Shown: one piece after another, positions 40,608 through 49,418 of the stretch
Numbering within the stretch: the first letter of the stretch is position 1
Layout of the letters: each line of letters opens with the position of its first letter
NCBI GenBank assembly: GCA_044224315.1
Contig: JBGAKR010000007.1
Coordinates: 124,001 to 188,000 of the forward strand
DNA from: JAGXTF01 sp044224315
GTDB lineage: Bacteria > Bacteroidota > Bacteroidia > NS11-12g > UBA955
Direction of reading: 5' to 3'
Length of the DNA stretch: 64,000 bases
The notes under the pieces: model-generated
Database searches by the model: none
What the model saw: only the letters and a program-made list of their open reading frames with translations
What the model was told of the DNA's origin: nothing
Position numbers and translations under genes: made by a program

Positions 40608-41549
40608 TTATAATACGGCACTCAGCAATTTAACTACACTTTTGGCCATGCGATTTTCGGTATCAAGCAAGGGATTGATTTCCGAAATTTCAAAACATAC
40701 CACTTTGGGGTGGTGAAAAAGGGTTTTAAAAACGGCCAGGGCTTCCGGAAACAAAAGGCCTCCATCTACGGGTGTGCCTGTGCCTTCCGAAATAGTGGTA
40801 TCTTGTGAGTCCACATCAAACGATACGTAGAGGTATTCACAATCCTTCAGGTAATCAATGGTTTCGGCCAATACCGCATCAATGCCTCTGGTTTTTATAT
40901 CGTCGGGGTCGAATGCTTTAATATTGAAATTTTGCACCAGGGCTATTTCTTCTTCCTCAAAATCACGGGTGCCAATAAATACAATGTTATCGGGTTGGAT
41001 TTTAGGACAAATTCCGTGGCTTCCAATGCGTTTGAGTTTCTCCCACAAGTCTTCTGTCAATTGGGCGGGTTGGTTGCGCTTGTGTTCAAGATTGTCTTTG
41101 TCCATCAACGCATTTAAAGCCATGCCATGCACATTGCCACTGGGGGTGGTATAGGGCGAGTGCAAATCCATGTGCGCATCTACCCAGATTACACCAATTT
41201 TTTCGTCGGTAAAGAAATTTTTAATACCCGAAACTGTACCTATTGCATTGCTGTGATCACCGCTAATTACCAGCGGAAAATAATCGTCTCTGAGGGTAGC
41301 TTCTACCTTATTGGCTACCTCTGTTAATGAGGGCAGCAGATTCTCAATATTTTTTGCATGGGGGGTATTGTAATCAGGGGTAATTAAGTGATTGTGGTTG
41401 GGTACTTCTTCCCAAGGACGATTGTTGAATAAGCCCAATTTTTGTTCCCTGGCTTCCAGCAATACTGCCTTCGGTCCGAGGCTGGCTCCTCGTTTTCCTG
41501 CACCGTTTTCCGACGCTGCTTCTATGATTTTTATTTCCCTGCCCATCAA
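40608..41549 (-). CDS. Arginase/agmatinase-family ureohydrolase
   Basis: A 313-residue enzyme with the binuclear manganese site motifs: VISGDHSNAIG, VIWVDAHMDLHSPYTTPSGN (D-A-H-x-D-x-H) and LYVSFDVDSQDTTISEGTGT (D-x-D), then PVDGGLLFPEA and the acidic FEISEINPLLD. The DSQDTT stretch differs from the usual DGLDP, but both metal-ligand aspartates remain. Activity is probably on arginine or a related guanidino compound. An alternative Met start lies one codon downstream. No downstream ornithine pathway genes are adjacent. Confidence 0.9.
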   Translation of the reverse strand: MMGREIKIIEAASENGAGKRGASLGPKAVLLEAREQKLGLFNNRPWEEVPNHNHLITPDYNTPHAKNIENLLPSLTEVANKVEATLRDDYFPLVISGDHSNAIGTVSGIKNFFTDEKIGVIWVDAHMDLHSPYTTPSGNVHGMALNALMDKDNLEHKRNQPAQLTEDLWEKLKRIGSHGICPKIQPDNIVFIGTRDFEEEEIALVQNFNIKAFDPDDIKTRGIDAVLAETIDYLKDCEYLYVSFDVDSQDTTISEGTGTPVDGGLLFPEALAVFKTLFHHPKVVCFEISEINPLLDTENRMAKSVVKLLSAVL

Positions 41550-41601
41550 AAGTATATTAATTGAAGAACTGAAGTTATTGAGATACAGTTATCATGCAAA
41601 T

Positions 41602-43323
41602 TTAAGGATTTAATCGCATATCAGGTTTGCTTATGTCTTTGCGTTCCCAAAGTATATATTGTCCTAATATTTTTTTCTTTACAAACTTATCATTAAAATA
41701 ATAATCGGGTTTGTAATTAATTCTTGTGTAAATCTGAACGGGTTTGCTTACCACCCGGTCGAGCAAAAACCTTACCCGGGCTTGATTCTTGGGTGATGGG
41801 AAATCTGTATACAAATGGGCATCATTCTCCCATGGCCCTGTATAATCTTTGGGAATGGCTTCTCCATAAAAGTATATGGCATAGGTTTTATACCCCCAAT
41901 TATCTTTATATTTTTGATTATTTTTTTCTTCCACAATATTTCTAATATACTCGCCTTGCAAAGCTTTTTCGCATACTGGCAATATGGCAATGTGCACAAA
42001 TACAGTTAAGCATAGCGTAATAATAAATAACCAATTGGCATTTAATTTGGGTTTATTTCTATACTGAATTAACCAAATAATACAGGCCACTGCAAACATT
42101 ATACCCAGCAACCACTCATAGCCTACCCATCCCGGATTTGAACCAAGAATTAACTTTGCAGATTCTTCATGAATCCAGGATTGAAAAAAATGTGAAACCT
42201 TCGGGTTTGTAAATGCAAGTGGCAGCAGTGTAAGTGCTGCGCTGATGAGTATAATTACCAGAATTGCAGGGATAAATATCCAGCCCGGAATATTGCCTCT
42301 GTTTGTATGTTTTCGATACATGGTAATACCAGCAAACCAAGCCAAGGGTATCCAGCACATGCTGCTGTAATGAATAATTTTGGTGGTAACTATACTAAAA
42401 AGAATAAGTACTACCCAAAAAGTAGCGCGCATGTAAGAGGCATAAAGTTTTTCGGGACCCGAAAAAGAAGTATTTCTGAATAAGTGCGGCAAAGCAAAAA
42501 CCGAGGCCGGAAAACATAAAAAAAATAATACAATAAAGTGATAAAACCAGGGTTGATTATGCCATTCAATCTGTCCTTTAAATAATACCAACTGGTAATG
42601 TAGAAAATTGCCCAGAACCGAATATCCGTGACGAATAAGCTCTGGAATCACCCAAGCCGATGCGAGCGAAAAGCAGGCAATTAAAAATAGCAATATATTT
42701 AAAAACCCGGGCCATGCATATCGGGCATTATAAATGATTCGCACCAAAACAATTAATCCAATAATGAGCAGTGCTACGGGGCCTTTGGTAAGAAAAGCCA
42801 AGCCTGCAAAAATACCTGCCAATAAATAATTAATTCGCGGTAATTCGCGCGCCATATTTGCGGTTTCGGCCAGGTATAGTTGGTAAATGGAAAGAAAAAT
42901 GAAAAGATTAAATACCGGGTCTATAATACCTGATTGGAAATACAGAGAAGGCGCAAGGCTGCCTGCATAGGCCAGTACCCAGAATAATCCTGCAAAATGA
43001 CTTAAAATTTTGCGTCCGTAGTGGTATAAAATATTGAGGGTAACAATACCACAAAGGGCATTGGGCAAGCGCGCTGCAAATTCATTTACACCCAGCAATT
43101 TCATGGAAATGGCCTGAAGCCAAATAAAAAAGGGCGGTTTTTCCCAAAAAGTTTCAAACCCTATTTGTACCTGCCCCCAGTCTCGGGTAACCAGCATTTC
43201 GCGCGCGGCTTCGGCAAAGTTGATTTCATCCCAATCGAATAAATGAAAAGCACCCAAAAAAGGCATATACAGCAAAACTGCCACCAGTGTAATCAATATA
43301 TGGATGGTTGATTTGCGTGTCAT
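41602..43323 (-). CDS. ArnT/PMT-family membrane glycosyltransferase
   Basis: A 573-residue GT-C transferase with about 12 spans. Catalytic loop 1 reads FHLFDWDEINFAEAAREML (DxE-type acidic motif), followed by TFWEKPPFFIWLQA, the KPP hallmark of ArnT/PMT family enzymes. These use polyprenyl-phosphate sugar donors; ArnT modifies lipid A. The start is set at 43323, the ATG overlapping the PAP2 stop in ATGA; a longer upstream frame lies in PAP2 coding sequence. The pairing suggests joint action on a lipid-linked envelope glycan. Confidence 0.9.
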   Translation of the reverse strand: MTRKSTIHILITLVAVLLYMPFLGAFHLFDWDEINFAEAAREMLVTRDWGQVQIGFETFWEKPPFFIWLQAISMKLLGVNEFAARLPNALCGIVTLNILYHYGRKILSHFAGLFWVLAYAGSLAPSLYFQSGIIDPVFNLFIFLSIYQLYLAETANMARELPRINYLLAGIFAGLAFLTKGPVALLIIGLIVLVRIIYNARYAWPGFLNILLFLIACFSLASAWVIPELIRHGYSVLGNFLHYQLVLFKGQIEWHNQPWFYHFIVLFFLCFPASVFALPHLFRNTSFSGPEKLYASYMRATFWVVLILFSIVTTKIIHYSSMCWIPLAWFAGITMYRKHTNRGNIPGWIFIPAILVIILISAALTLLPLAFTNPKVSHFFQSWIHEESAKLILGSNPGWVGYEWLLGIMFAVACIIWLIQYRNKPKLNANWLFIITLCLTVFVHIAILPVCEKALQGEYIRNIVEEKNNQKYKDNWGYKTYAIYFYGEAIPKDYTGPWENDAHLYTDFPSPKNQARVRFLLDRVVSKPVQIYTRINYKPDYYFNDKFVKKKILGQYILWERKDISKPDMRLNP

Positions 43324-43919
43324 GCCTTGGGTTTGCGAAGTTTTTGATAGGCGGGTAAAATGCGGTTGAGCAAAAACAAAAGCAATAGGGCAATACTTGC
43401 ACCGGCTAATACATCGCGGAGGTAATGCTGCCCCAGATACATTCTTGAGTAAGCGACTGAGGAGGCGGCAATGGCACAAAACACGCCGAAAATGCGATTA
43501 GGTATAAGCATAGATAGCAAACCAAATCCCATAAATGCAGCTGTTGTGTGCCCACTGGGAAAAGAATGCCACTGAAGCAATTCTATGCCATTTACACTGC
43601 TGATGGATGCCATTTCGAGTGAGGGTCGGCTGGCTGTAATTGTGTTTTTTAACAATCCAACAATACCAGCTTCAACGGCATAAAAAAGCCCCGCCAGTAT
43701 GCCAGTATACCAGTTTTTATACAAAGCCAGCAGAAGTGCCGCTACTACCACCGGCCACTCGGCTACCCAAGAGCAAAATGGAAAAAACAGGTTGCTGAAG
43801 GCACTGCGGTGGGCATTGGCCCATGCAGTGGGTTCTACCCAGCGGGTATTGAGTTGCCAGATAATTCCCAACCCAATCATCACCCATGCAGCGATATAGA
43901 AACCTTTGTTTAAACGCAA
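43320..43919 (-). CDS. PAP2-family membrane phosphatase
   Basis: A 199-residue six-span phosphatase. All three PAP2 motifs are present: LLKNTITASRPSL (K-x6-RP), FPSGHTTAAF (PSGH) and SRMYLGQHYLRDV (SR-x5-H-x3-D). Substrates in the family include undecaprenyl-PP, phosphatidate and lipid A phosphates. The start is a TTG at 43919, 7 bases after a TATATTTG -7 element; no upstream ATG is available. It is translationally coupled to the ArnT-like gene, which suggests lipid A or polyprenol-phosphate processing. Confidence 0.9.
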   Translation of the reverse strand: MRLNKGFYIAAWVMIGLGIIWQLNTRWVEPTAWANAHRSAFSNLFFPFCSWVAEWPVVVAALLLALYKNWYTGILAGLFYAVEAGIVGLLKNTITASRPSLEMASISSVNGIELLQWHSFPSGHTTAAFMGFGLLSMLIPNRIFGVFCAIAASSVAYSRMYLGQHYLRDVLAGASIALLLLFLLNRILPAYQKLRKPKA

Positions 43920-43926
43920 ATTGCGG

Positions 43927-43934
43927 CAAATATA
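43927..43934 (-). promoter_or_regulatory. -7 promoter element of the PAP2 gene
   Basis: TATATTTG ends 7 bases before the TTG start, supporting the unusual initiation codon and a near-leaderless transcript. Confidence 0.65.
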
Positions 43935-44139
43935 AGAGCCTCACCTTTGGCAGTAGCCATTTCAAACGCTAAAAAGCCGGGTATTTATACATAAGCTACG
44001 CACATTTTGCTTTATGAGTCAGAATGTGTTTTAGACAGATTATATAGCCGAATTGTATAATCGTAAATAAAATTTTGTTGTTTACCCCGAAATTGCTTTC
44101 TTGCGACTTGATTCGGACGGAGTCCTAATTTGAAAGAGC

Positions 44140-44541
44140 ATGACGAAAACGAAAGCCCCCCAAAGAGTAAAACTGGAACTTGAGTACCCATTGCGTTCCT
44201 CCACCAATATTCTGTACCAGTACATTTCCAATCCATCGGGATTGCAAAGCTGGTTTGCAGACCATGTTGAAGTTATGCAGGGTAAATACACTTTCCGTTG
44301 GGATGACGGCACGGAAACACTGGCCAATGTTGTAAAGAACATTACCAATAAGTACATCAAATTCGCCATTATCAATGCTCCCAGCCCCGATGAATACCTC
44401 GAATTCCGCGTTTCTCAGGATGCCATTACAGACGATGTTGAACTGGTAATCACCGAGTTTGTAAATGAGGGTGAAGAAGAAGTTTCTGCTTCATTATGGG
44501 ATTCAGCCGTAGATAACCTGCGTCACATCATCGGCGCATAA
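44140..44541 (+). CDS. START-like/SRPBCC-domain protein
   Basis: A 133-residue protein with the START-like fold seen widely in Bacteroidota. It begins with KLELEYPLRSSTNILYQYIS, followed by NPSGLQSWFADHVEV, the strand TFRWDDGTETLANV and a C-terminal helix ASLWDSAVDNLRHIIGA. The ligand is unknown. It stands alone and converges head-to-tail with the M20 peptidase gene, whose stop codon is immediately adjacent. Confidence 0.85.
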   Translation: MTKTKAPQRVKLELEYPLRSSTNILYQYISNPSGLQSWFADHVEVMQGKYTFRWDDGTETLANVVKNITNKYIKFAIINAPSPDEYLEFRVSQDAITDDVELVITEFVNEGEEEVSASLWDSAVDNLRHIIGA

Positions 44542-45738
44542 TCAGCCTTTCGCCAATTCTTCAACTGCCAGCCAGGCAAACAAACCACATCCGTTTTCCA
44601 AAGCTTCTTCGTCTACATCAAATGCCGGGTGATGCACGCTATGCACTATTCCCCGCGATTCGTTCCGCACTCCTAATCGATAAAAACAGCTGGGAACCTC
44701 TTGAGAATAATAGGCAAAATCCTCTGCCGCCATCCATACATCTAAATCCGTAACATTTTCGGCTCCCAGATAGGCCTTTGCACTTTCCTGACAGCGACTA
44801 GTTAGCCCGGGCTCATTTTTCAAAAATGGATAACCGCGGCGTATTTCCAATTCTATACTTCCGCCCATACTTTCGGCAATTCCAGAGGCCATAGTGCGGA
44901 TTTTTTCATGGGCCTCGCTGCGCCATTTTTCGTCAAGTGTGCGAAATGTACCCTCTACTTTTACTTCTGGTGGAATTACATTGGTAGCACCCTGGGCTAT
45001 TACTTTCCCAAACGAAAGTACACTGGGTATGGCCGGATTGGCTACCCTGCTCACAATTTGCTGCAAGGCTACAATAATATGGGCGGTGATTAACACACAA
45101 TCTACATTGAAATGTGGCATGGCTCCATGCCCGCCTTTACCCTTTACCGTCATATAAATTTCATCGGTACTGGCCATATAAAGTCCTTTTCTAAAGCCAG
45201 TTAAACCTGCATTGATCTGGGGCATTACATGTTGTCCTATCATGGCATCCACTTTGGGATTGTTCAATACCCCATCGGCAATCATCAGGCTTGCGCCGCC
45301 TGGCAGTTTTTCCTCTCCGGGCTGGAAAATTAACTTTACGGTACCTTCAAATTCTTCTCTCAATTCGCTGAGAATGGTAGCGGTTCCAAGCAGAGATGTT
45401 GTATGCACATCATGCCCACATGCATGCATTACACCTTCGTTTTTGCTTCGGTATACACGTCCATCCTCTACCTCTGTAATGGGCAATGCATCCATATCAG
45501 CACGCAGTCCTACCACTTTTTTCCCCGGATTTTTTCCCTCAATCAGGGCCACAACTCCGGTATTGGCCAAACGTTGGGTTTTAAGGCCTAATTTATTCTG
45601 TAAATAATCTTCTACATAAGCGGCAGTTTTATACTCCTGAAACGACAATTCCGGATTTTCGTGGATATGGCGTCTAATCTCGGTTAAAAGAGGTTTAAGG
45701 CTGCTTGCTCGCTGCTGTATTTTATTTATTAGTGGCAT
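44542..45738 (-). CDS. M20-family amidohydrolase / N-acyl-amino-acid deacylase
   Basis: A 398-residue zinc enzyme. Catalytic-domain motifs: RRHIHENPELSFQEYKTA, VGLRADMDALPITE, MHACGHDVHTTSLLG (metal ligands), KLIFQPGEEKLPGGA (catalytic and ligand Glu) and, at the C-terminus, IVHSVHHPAFDVDEEAL (last ligand His). A dimerisation lid lies around residues 190-305 with VKGKGGHGAMPH. This pattern marks the amidohydrolase/hippuricase branch (AbgA/AmhX-like). Substrate unknown. Confidence 0.93.
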   Translation of the reverse strand: MPLINKIQQRASSLKPLLTEIRRHIHENPELSFQEYKTAAYVEDYLQNKLGLKTQRLANTGVVALIEGKNPGKKVVGLRADMDALPITEVEDGRVYRSKNEGVMHACGHDVHTTSLLGTATILSELREEFEGTVKLIFQPGEEKLPGGASLMIADGVLNNPKVDAMIGQHVMPQINAGLTGFRKGLYMASTDEIYMTVKGKGGHGAMPHFNVDCVLITAHIIVALQQIVSRVANPAIPSVLSFGKVIAQGATNVIPPEVKVEGTFRTLDEKWRSEAHEKIRTMASGIAESMGGSIELEIRRGYPFLKNEPGLTSRCQESAKAYLGAENVTDLDVWMAAEDFAYYSQEVPSCFYRLGVRNESRGIVHSVHHPAFDVDEEALENGCGLFAWLAVEELAKG

Positions 45739-45781
45739 ATTCTTTGCGGTTTAAAAAGTAATTCGGTACTTTGCAAAGTTA

Positions 45782-46378
45782 ATGCGGCAGAATCGGAAAT
45801 TCATTTTATTTGGAGGGGCAGCTCTTTTTCTGCTATTGGGAGGCTGTGACAAATTTTCCAGTGTTAAGCATTTTGTAATTGATTCTGGTGTGCGATCTTA
45901 TTTTCAATACAAAACCGGCAGCAATTGGGAGTATGTATTGCAAACAGATACCAATGTTAAAGTTACAACCACTGTACTTAATTATAAAGAGGGTAAAATG
46001 CAGTGGGATGCATTTTCTCAGGAATTTTTTGAGTACGACCTTTCCTCACCCATCGACTCTTTGGTAAAACTGCGGGCCATTGCCGACGATAACAATGTTA
46101 CCCGTATAAACCTACTTTATCGCGATACCACCTTTAAAGTGGCTATGCAGTGGTACTATGTGGGCGGAATTTACACCGCTGTAAGTGGCACCAATGATAC
46201 CCTCAATATGCTGGGTACCAGGAATGTAAATGGTAAAAATTACGATGAGGTAATGGAATACGCCCCGGCAAAGAAATCATTGTACCGCAAGTTGTGGATA
46301 GCACGCAATGTAGGAATTGTGCGCAAGGAAATGAAGGATGGACGGGTGTTTCTGCTCCGATCTTATTCATTGCAGTAA
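45782..46378 (+). CDS. Lipoprotein of unknown function
   Basis: A 198-residue protein opening MRQNRKFILFGGAALFLLLGGC, a lipoprotein signal peptide with lipobox LLGGC followed by D. Mature sequence contains GSNWEYVLQTDTNVKVTT and a beta-rich remainder that resembles small calycin-like lipoproteins, without a definite family. It is divergent from the M20 gene with 43 bases between starts, and lies just upstream of dnaG on the same strand. Confidence 0.7.
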   Translation: MRQNRKFILFGGAALFLLLGGCDKFSSVKHFVIDSGVRSYFQYKTGSNWEYVLQTDTNVKVTTTVLNYKEGKMQWDAFSQEFFEYDLSSPIDSLVKLRAIADDNNVTRINLLYRDTTFKVAMQWYYVGGIYTAVSGTNDTLNMLGTRNVNGKNYDEVMEYAPAKKSLYRKLWIARNVGIVRKEMKDGRVFLLRSYSLQ

Positions 46379-46448
46379 GGCAGCCTACTGTTATTGGTAC
46401 TATTTTTTATTTGCTGATTTTACACCCCTTATTTACCGGAATAATCAA

Positions 46449-46456
46449 TAAATTTG
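46449..46456 (+). promoter_or_regulatory. -7 promoter element of dnaG
   Basis: TAAATTTG is followed by AGGC and then the TTG start at 46461, the same 4-base spacing as at fabG and rpiB. Confidence 0.65.
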
Positions 46457-46460
46457 AGGC

Positions 46461-48371
46461 TTGATTGCACCCCAATCCATAGAGCAAGTGCTGAATGCAG
46501 CCGTCATCGAAGATGTGGTGGGTGATTATGTTACCTTGCGCCGGGCCGGTTCGCGTTTTAAAGGGGTTTGCCCGTTTCATGATGAAAAAACGCCCAGCTT
46601 TGTAGTTACACCTACTTTGGGCATTTACAAGTGCTTTGGTTGTCAAAAAGGAGGTAATGCCATCAATTTTTTGATGGAAATCGAAAACCTCAGCTATACC
46701 GAAGCTACCCGCAATCTGGCCAAACGCTACGGCATAGAGCTGGTAGAAACCGGTGCACGCGACGATGAAGCCTTTAAGGAAAATCAAAAACTACGCGAGA
46801 ATATCCAGATTGTGCTGGATTATGCCCAGAAGTTTTTTGTAGAAAATCTGCACGAAACCGAAGAAGGCAAGGCCATTGCAATGGAATATTTCCGTGAACG
46901 CGGATTTACCCACGAAATTATGCAAAAATGGGGACTGGGTTATAGCCCCTCAGAGTGGGAAAGCCTGGCCACCAAGGCAAAAGCCGATGGATATACCATA
47001 GAAACCATGGAACTGGCCGGATTGGTTCGTAAACGCGAAAACGGCAGTTATTATGATCTCTTCCGAAACCGCGTAATTTTTCCGATACACGGCGTGGCCG
47101 GGAAAGTAATTGCATTTGCAGGGCGTAAAATGAGCAGTACCGACCCTGCTCCAAAGTATGTAAACAGCCCTGAAACTGAATTATACAAGAAAAGCGAGAT
47201 ACTTTATGGCATTTACCAGGCCAAGAATTCGATAAAAAAGGAGGATAAAGTATTTCTTACCGAAGGATATACCGATGTTATTACCCTGAGCCAATACGGA
47301 GTAGAAAATGTAGTAGCAAGTTCGGGTACGGCTTTAACTCCCGGCCAGATCCGACTTATAAGGCGATTTACCCCCAATATTACTGTTTTATATGATGGAG
47401 ACCAGGCTGGTATAAAGGCCTCACTCCGGGGTATTAACCTTTTATTAGCCGAAGACCTCAATGTAAGGGTGGTATCATTGCCCGAAGGCGAAGACCCGGA
47501 TTCATATTGTCGCAAACTCGGTGGGCCCGGATTTTTGGAGTACCTGGCAGCCAATGAAAAGAATTTCATTTTCTTCAAAGCCGAACTTTTGCTGGGAGCC
47601 GCCGGAAACGATCCCATTAAAAAAACCGAGGTTGTACGCGACATATTGGAGAGTGTAGCCGAAATCCCCGATCCTTTAAAGCGCAACTCACTAAACCGCG
47701 AATTGGCGCGTATTTGCGATACGGATGAGCATTTGCTGGCAACCGAGCTGGCCAAGATTGTTAAGAAAAAGAGCCCAACCAAAGGCCAGGAAATCATTAC
47801 CGAATTGCAGCAAATTACCGAGGCAGCCGGAATTGATATGCCAAGGGAAACCTTTTCGGATGAAAGTCAGGAACGGGCTTTTTTGCGTATGATTTTACTT
47901 CACGGACACGAGGCATTTAATGAAGATAAAAATGTGTTTGCCTTTGCCATGGACGAGCTTGCCAAGGATGAAATCGAAAGTTTTAATGACGCATTATGCA
48001 ACCGCATACTGGAGCTTTATAAAGACTTGCTACCTACAGGCTGGCCGGGGCATCAGCATTTTGTGCAACATTCCGACCCTGAAATAGCGGGCTGGGCAGC
48101 TGGTATTCTGAGTGAAAGTTATACCCTTAGCAATGCATTTGCGGATAATTACATCTATGTTACCCATGAATTGGATAATTACAAGCACGACCTGGTTTCC
48201 ATATTTGTACATTTACGACGGAAAAAACTAGACAATTTGATTCAAAAAAATAAAGAAATGCTAAAAAACACTTCAGAAAATATTGAGGATATTATTATCA
48301 ATATTATGTTTTTAGAATCTTTGAAAATCCGCATCAGTACTGAGTTTAACATTGCCGACTACAAGCCGTAA
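46461..48371 (+). CDS. dnaG: DNA primase
   Basis: A 636-residue bacterial primase that makes RNA primers at the replication fork. The zinc finger is VCPFHDEKTPSFVVTPT followed by YKCFGCQKGGNAI. The RNA-polymerase domain shows the basic FRNRVIFPIHG, FAGRKMSS and PKYVNSPET blocks, then the TOPRIM motif VFLTEGYTDVITLSQ and the metal-binding VLYDGDQAGIKAS. The C-terminal part is the DnaB-interaction region and is less conserved. The TTG start is supported by the -7 element four bases upstream and gives the usual N-terminus (Ile-Ala-Pro-x-x-Ile). Confidence 0.97.
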   Translation: MIAPQSIEQVLNAAVIEDVVGDYVTLRRAGSRFKGVCPFHDEKTPSFVVTPTLGIYKCFGCQKGGNAINFLMEIENLSYTEATRNLAKRYGIELVETGARDDEAFKENQKLRENIQIVLDYAQKFFVENLHETEEGKAIAMEYFRERGFTHEIMQKWGLGYSPSEWESLATKAKADGYTIETMELAGLVRKRENGSYYDLFRNRVIFPIHGVAGKVIAFAGRKMSSTDPAPKYVNSPETELYKKSEILYGIYQAKNSIKKEDKVFLTEGYTDVITLSQYGVENVVASSGTALTPGQIRLIRRFTPNITVLYDGDQAGIKASLRGINLLLAEDLNVRVVSLPEGEDPDSYCRKLGGPGFLEYLAANEKNFIFFKAELLLGAAGNDPIKKTEVVRDILESVAEIPDPLKRNSLNRELARICDTDEHLLATELAKIVKKKSPTKGQEIITELQQITEAAGIDMPRETFSDESQERAFLRMILLHGHEAFNEDKNVFAFAMDELAKDEIESFNDALCNRILELYKDLLPTGWPGHQHFVQHSDPEIAGWAAGILSESYTLSNAFADNYIYVTHELDNYKHDLVSIFVHLRRKKLDNLIQKNKEMLKNTSENIEDIIINIMFLESLKIRISTEFNIADYKP

Positions 48372-48548
48372 TTAGACGAAATTCGCGTTTATAGTTATCC
48401 ACATTTTATTATACACAATATTTCATATCTGGGGCTATCAGGGAGTTTAAGGGTATTTTAGATTGTTCATAAAGATTTGTAACATATTGAAATACAGTTG
48501 ATTGTAGTCATTTTTTGGCTTTGGCATGGAGTTTGATAATGGGTGGGT

Positions 48549-49130
48549 ATGAAAAACCTGCTTATAGCCGCCGTACTAATGATTGTACTGGCAGCCACAG
48601 CAGCCAACGCTAATCTGAAGTTTACCGGTACATCAAAGCTTCCAAAGCCGGCCGCTGTAGATTCTGTTGTCATTGAATCGGATTCCCTTTTTCTGGATTC
48701 CACAATTGCGTTGTCTCTAAAAAAAATACCAAAAGCCCAGGATTTATATACTGTGGCTAAGAAGTCTGTTGGGAAATGGGCTAAATTGTTTGTAGCTATA
48801 AAGATAGAAGAAAGTGGGGCGGATGGCAAAAACAGTTTTTATGCCCTTAAATACAACAACCTTACGGGCATGCGTTACCCTGGCAATGGCCGGGCTACAA
48901 CCAGCACAGGTGTTGGCCATAATTATTACGCCATATTTAACAATTGGCACGACTGCATGATAGATTTTAAATATTATGTAGAAATTATGGAAGGCAAATT
49001 CAAAGAAAAATTCAAGCGCGAACCTAAAGACGAGTATGAAATGGTGAATTTTATGCATGGCTCGTTCAACGTTTACCAGAAATGGAAAAACGATGTGTAT
49101 TGGTTGCTCAACCATTTTAGCTATAAATAG
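48549..49130 (+). CDS. Secreted glucosaminidase-like (lysozyme-fold) protein
   Basis: A 193-residue protein with signal peptide MKNLLIAAVLMIVLAATAANA. The mature domain has KLFVAIKIEESGADGK then SFYALKYNNLTGMRYPGNGR and FNNWHDCMIDFKYYVEIM. This order (Glu in a helix start, then the N-L-x-G/M segment, then an aromatic W-x-D helix) resembles GH73-type glucosaminidases that cut peptidoglycan; Glu in IKIEESG would be the catalytic acid. The match is by pattern only. The start at 48549 follows two codons of an alternative upstream ATG at 48543. Confidence 0.6.
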   Translation: MKNLLIAAVLMIVLAATAANANLKFTGTSKLPKPAAVDSVVIESDSLFLDSTIALSLKKIPKAQDLYTVAKKSVGKWAKLFVAIKIEESGADGKNSFYALKYNNLTGMRYPGNGRATTSTGVGHNYYAIFNNWHDCMIDFKYYVEIMEGKFKEKFKREPKDEYEMVNFMHGSFNVYQKWKNDVYWLLNHFSYK

Positions 49131-49418
49131 GGAAAAGCTGATAGGGGATAGGGAATAGAGGAGGCGACATTTAAGCTTTTCGTTCAGTTGGAACGTCCCT
49201 AAGCACATTACAATTTTGCAATTGCTCCGCCCATTGAAAATATAACGAATTGCATCTGGCTGTTTATTCTGCTTTGTACATTCTAATCCGCCCATTGTAA
49301 ATGCGGCGGAGGCTGTCTGATGCACTTTGCACCTTGCGCTGTGCACCAACCATAAACCTTTTAATTTTCAAGGAAGGCTGCTATTCCCTATTAGCTATTC
49401 CCTACCAGCTATTCCCTG
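49131..49418. repeat. Composite heptamer elements between convergent genes
   Basis: Three elements fill this 288-base gap. ATAGGGA-type units lie at 49141-49158. From about 49203 to 49340 come TTACAAT/TTTGCAA units, GCTCCGCCCATTG, GGCTGTTTA, a hairpin CCGCCCATTG...GCGGCGGA (49283-49309), GGCTGTCTG and ATGCAC/TTGCACC units. Then GGCTGCTA with TTCCCTA units (49372-49418) ends exactly at the stop codon of the MFS gene. No gene is supported. Confidence 0.8.

Noticed and set aside
41772..42009. Short frames on both strands inside the ArnT-like gene
   Set aside because: They are other-frame shadows of a well-supported membrane protein gene.
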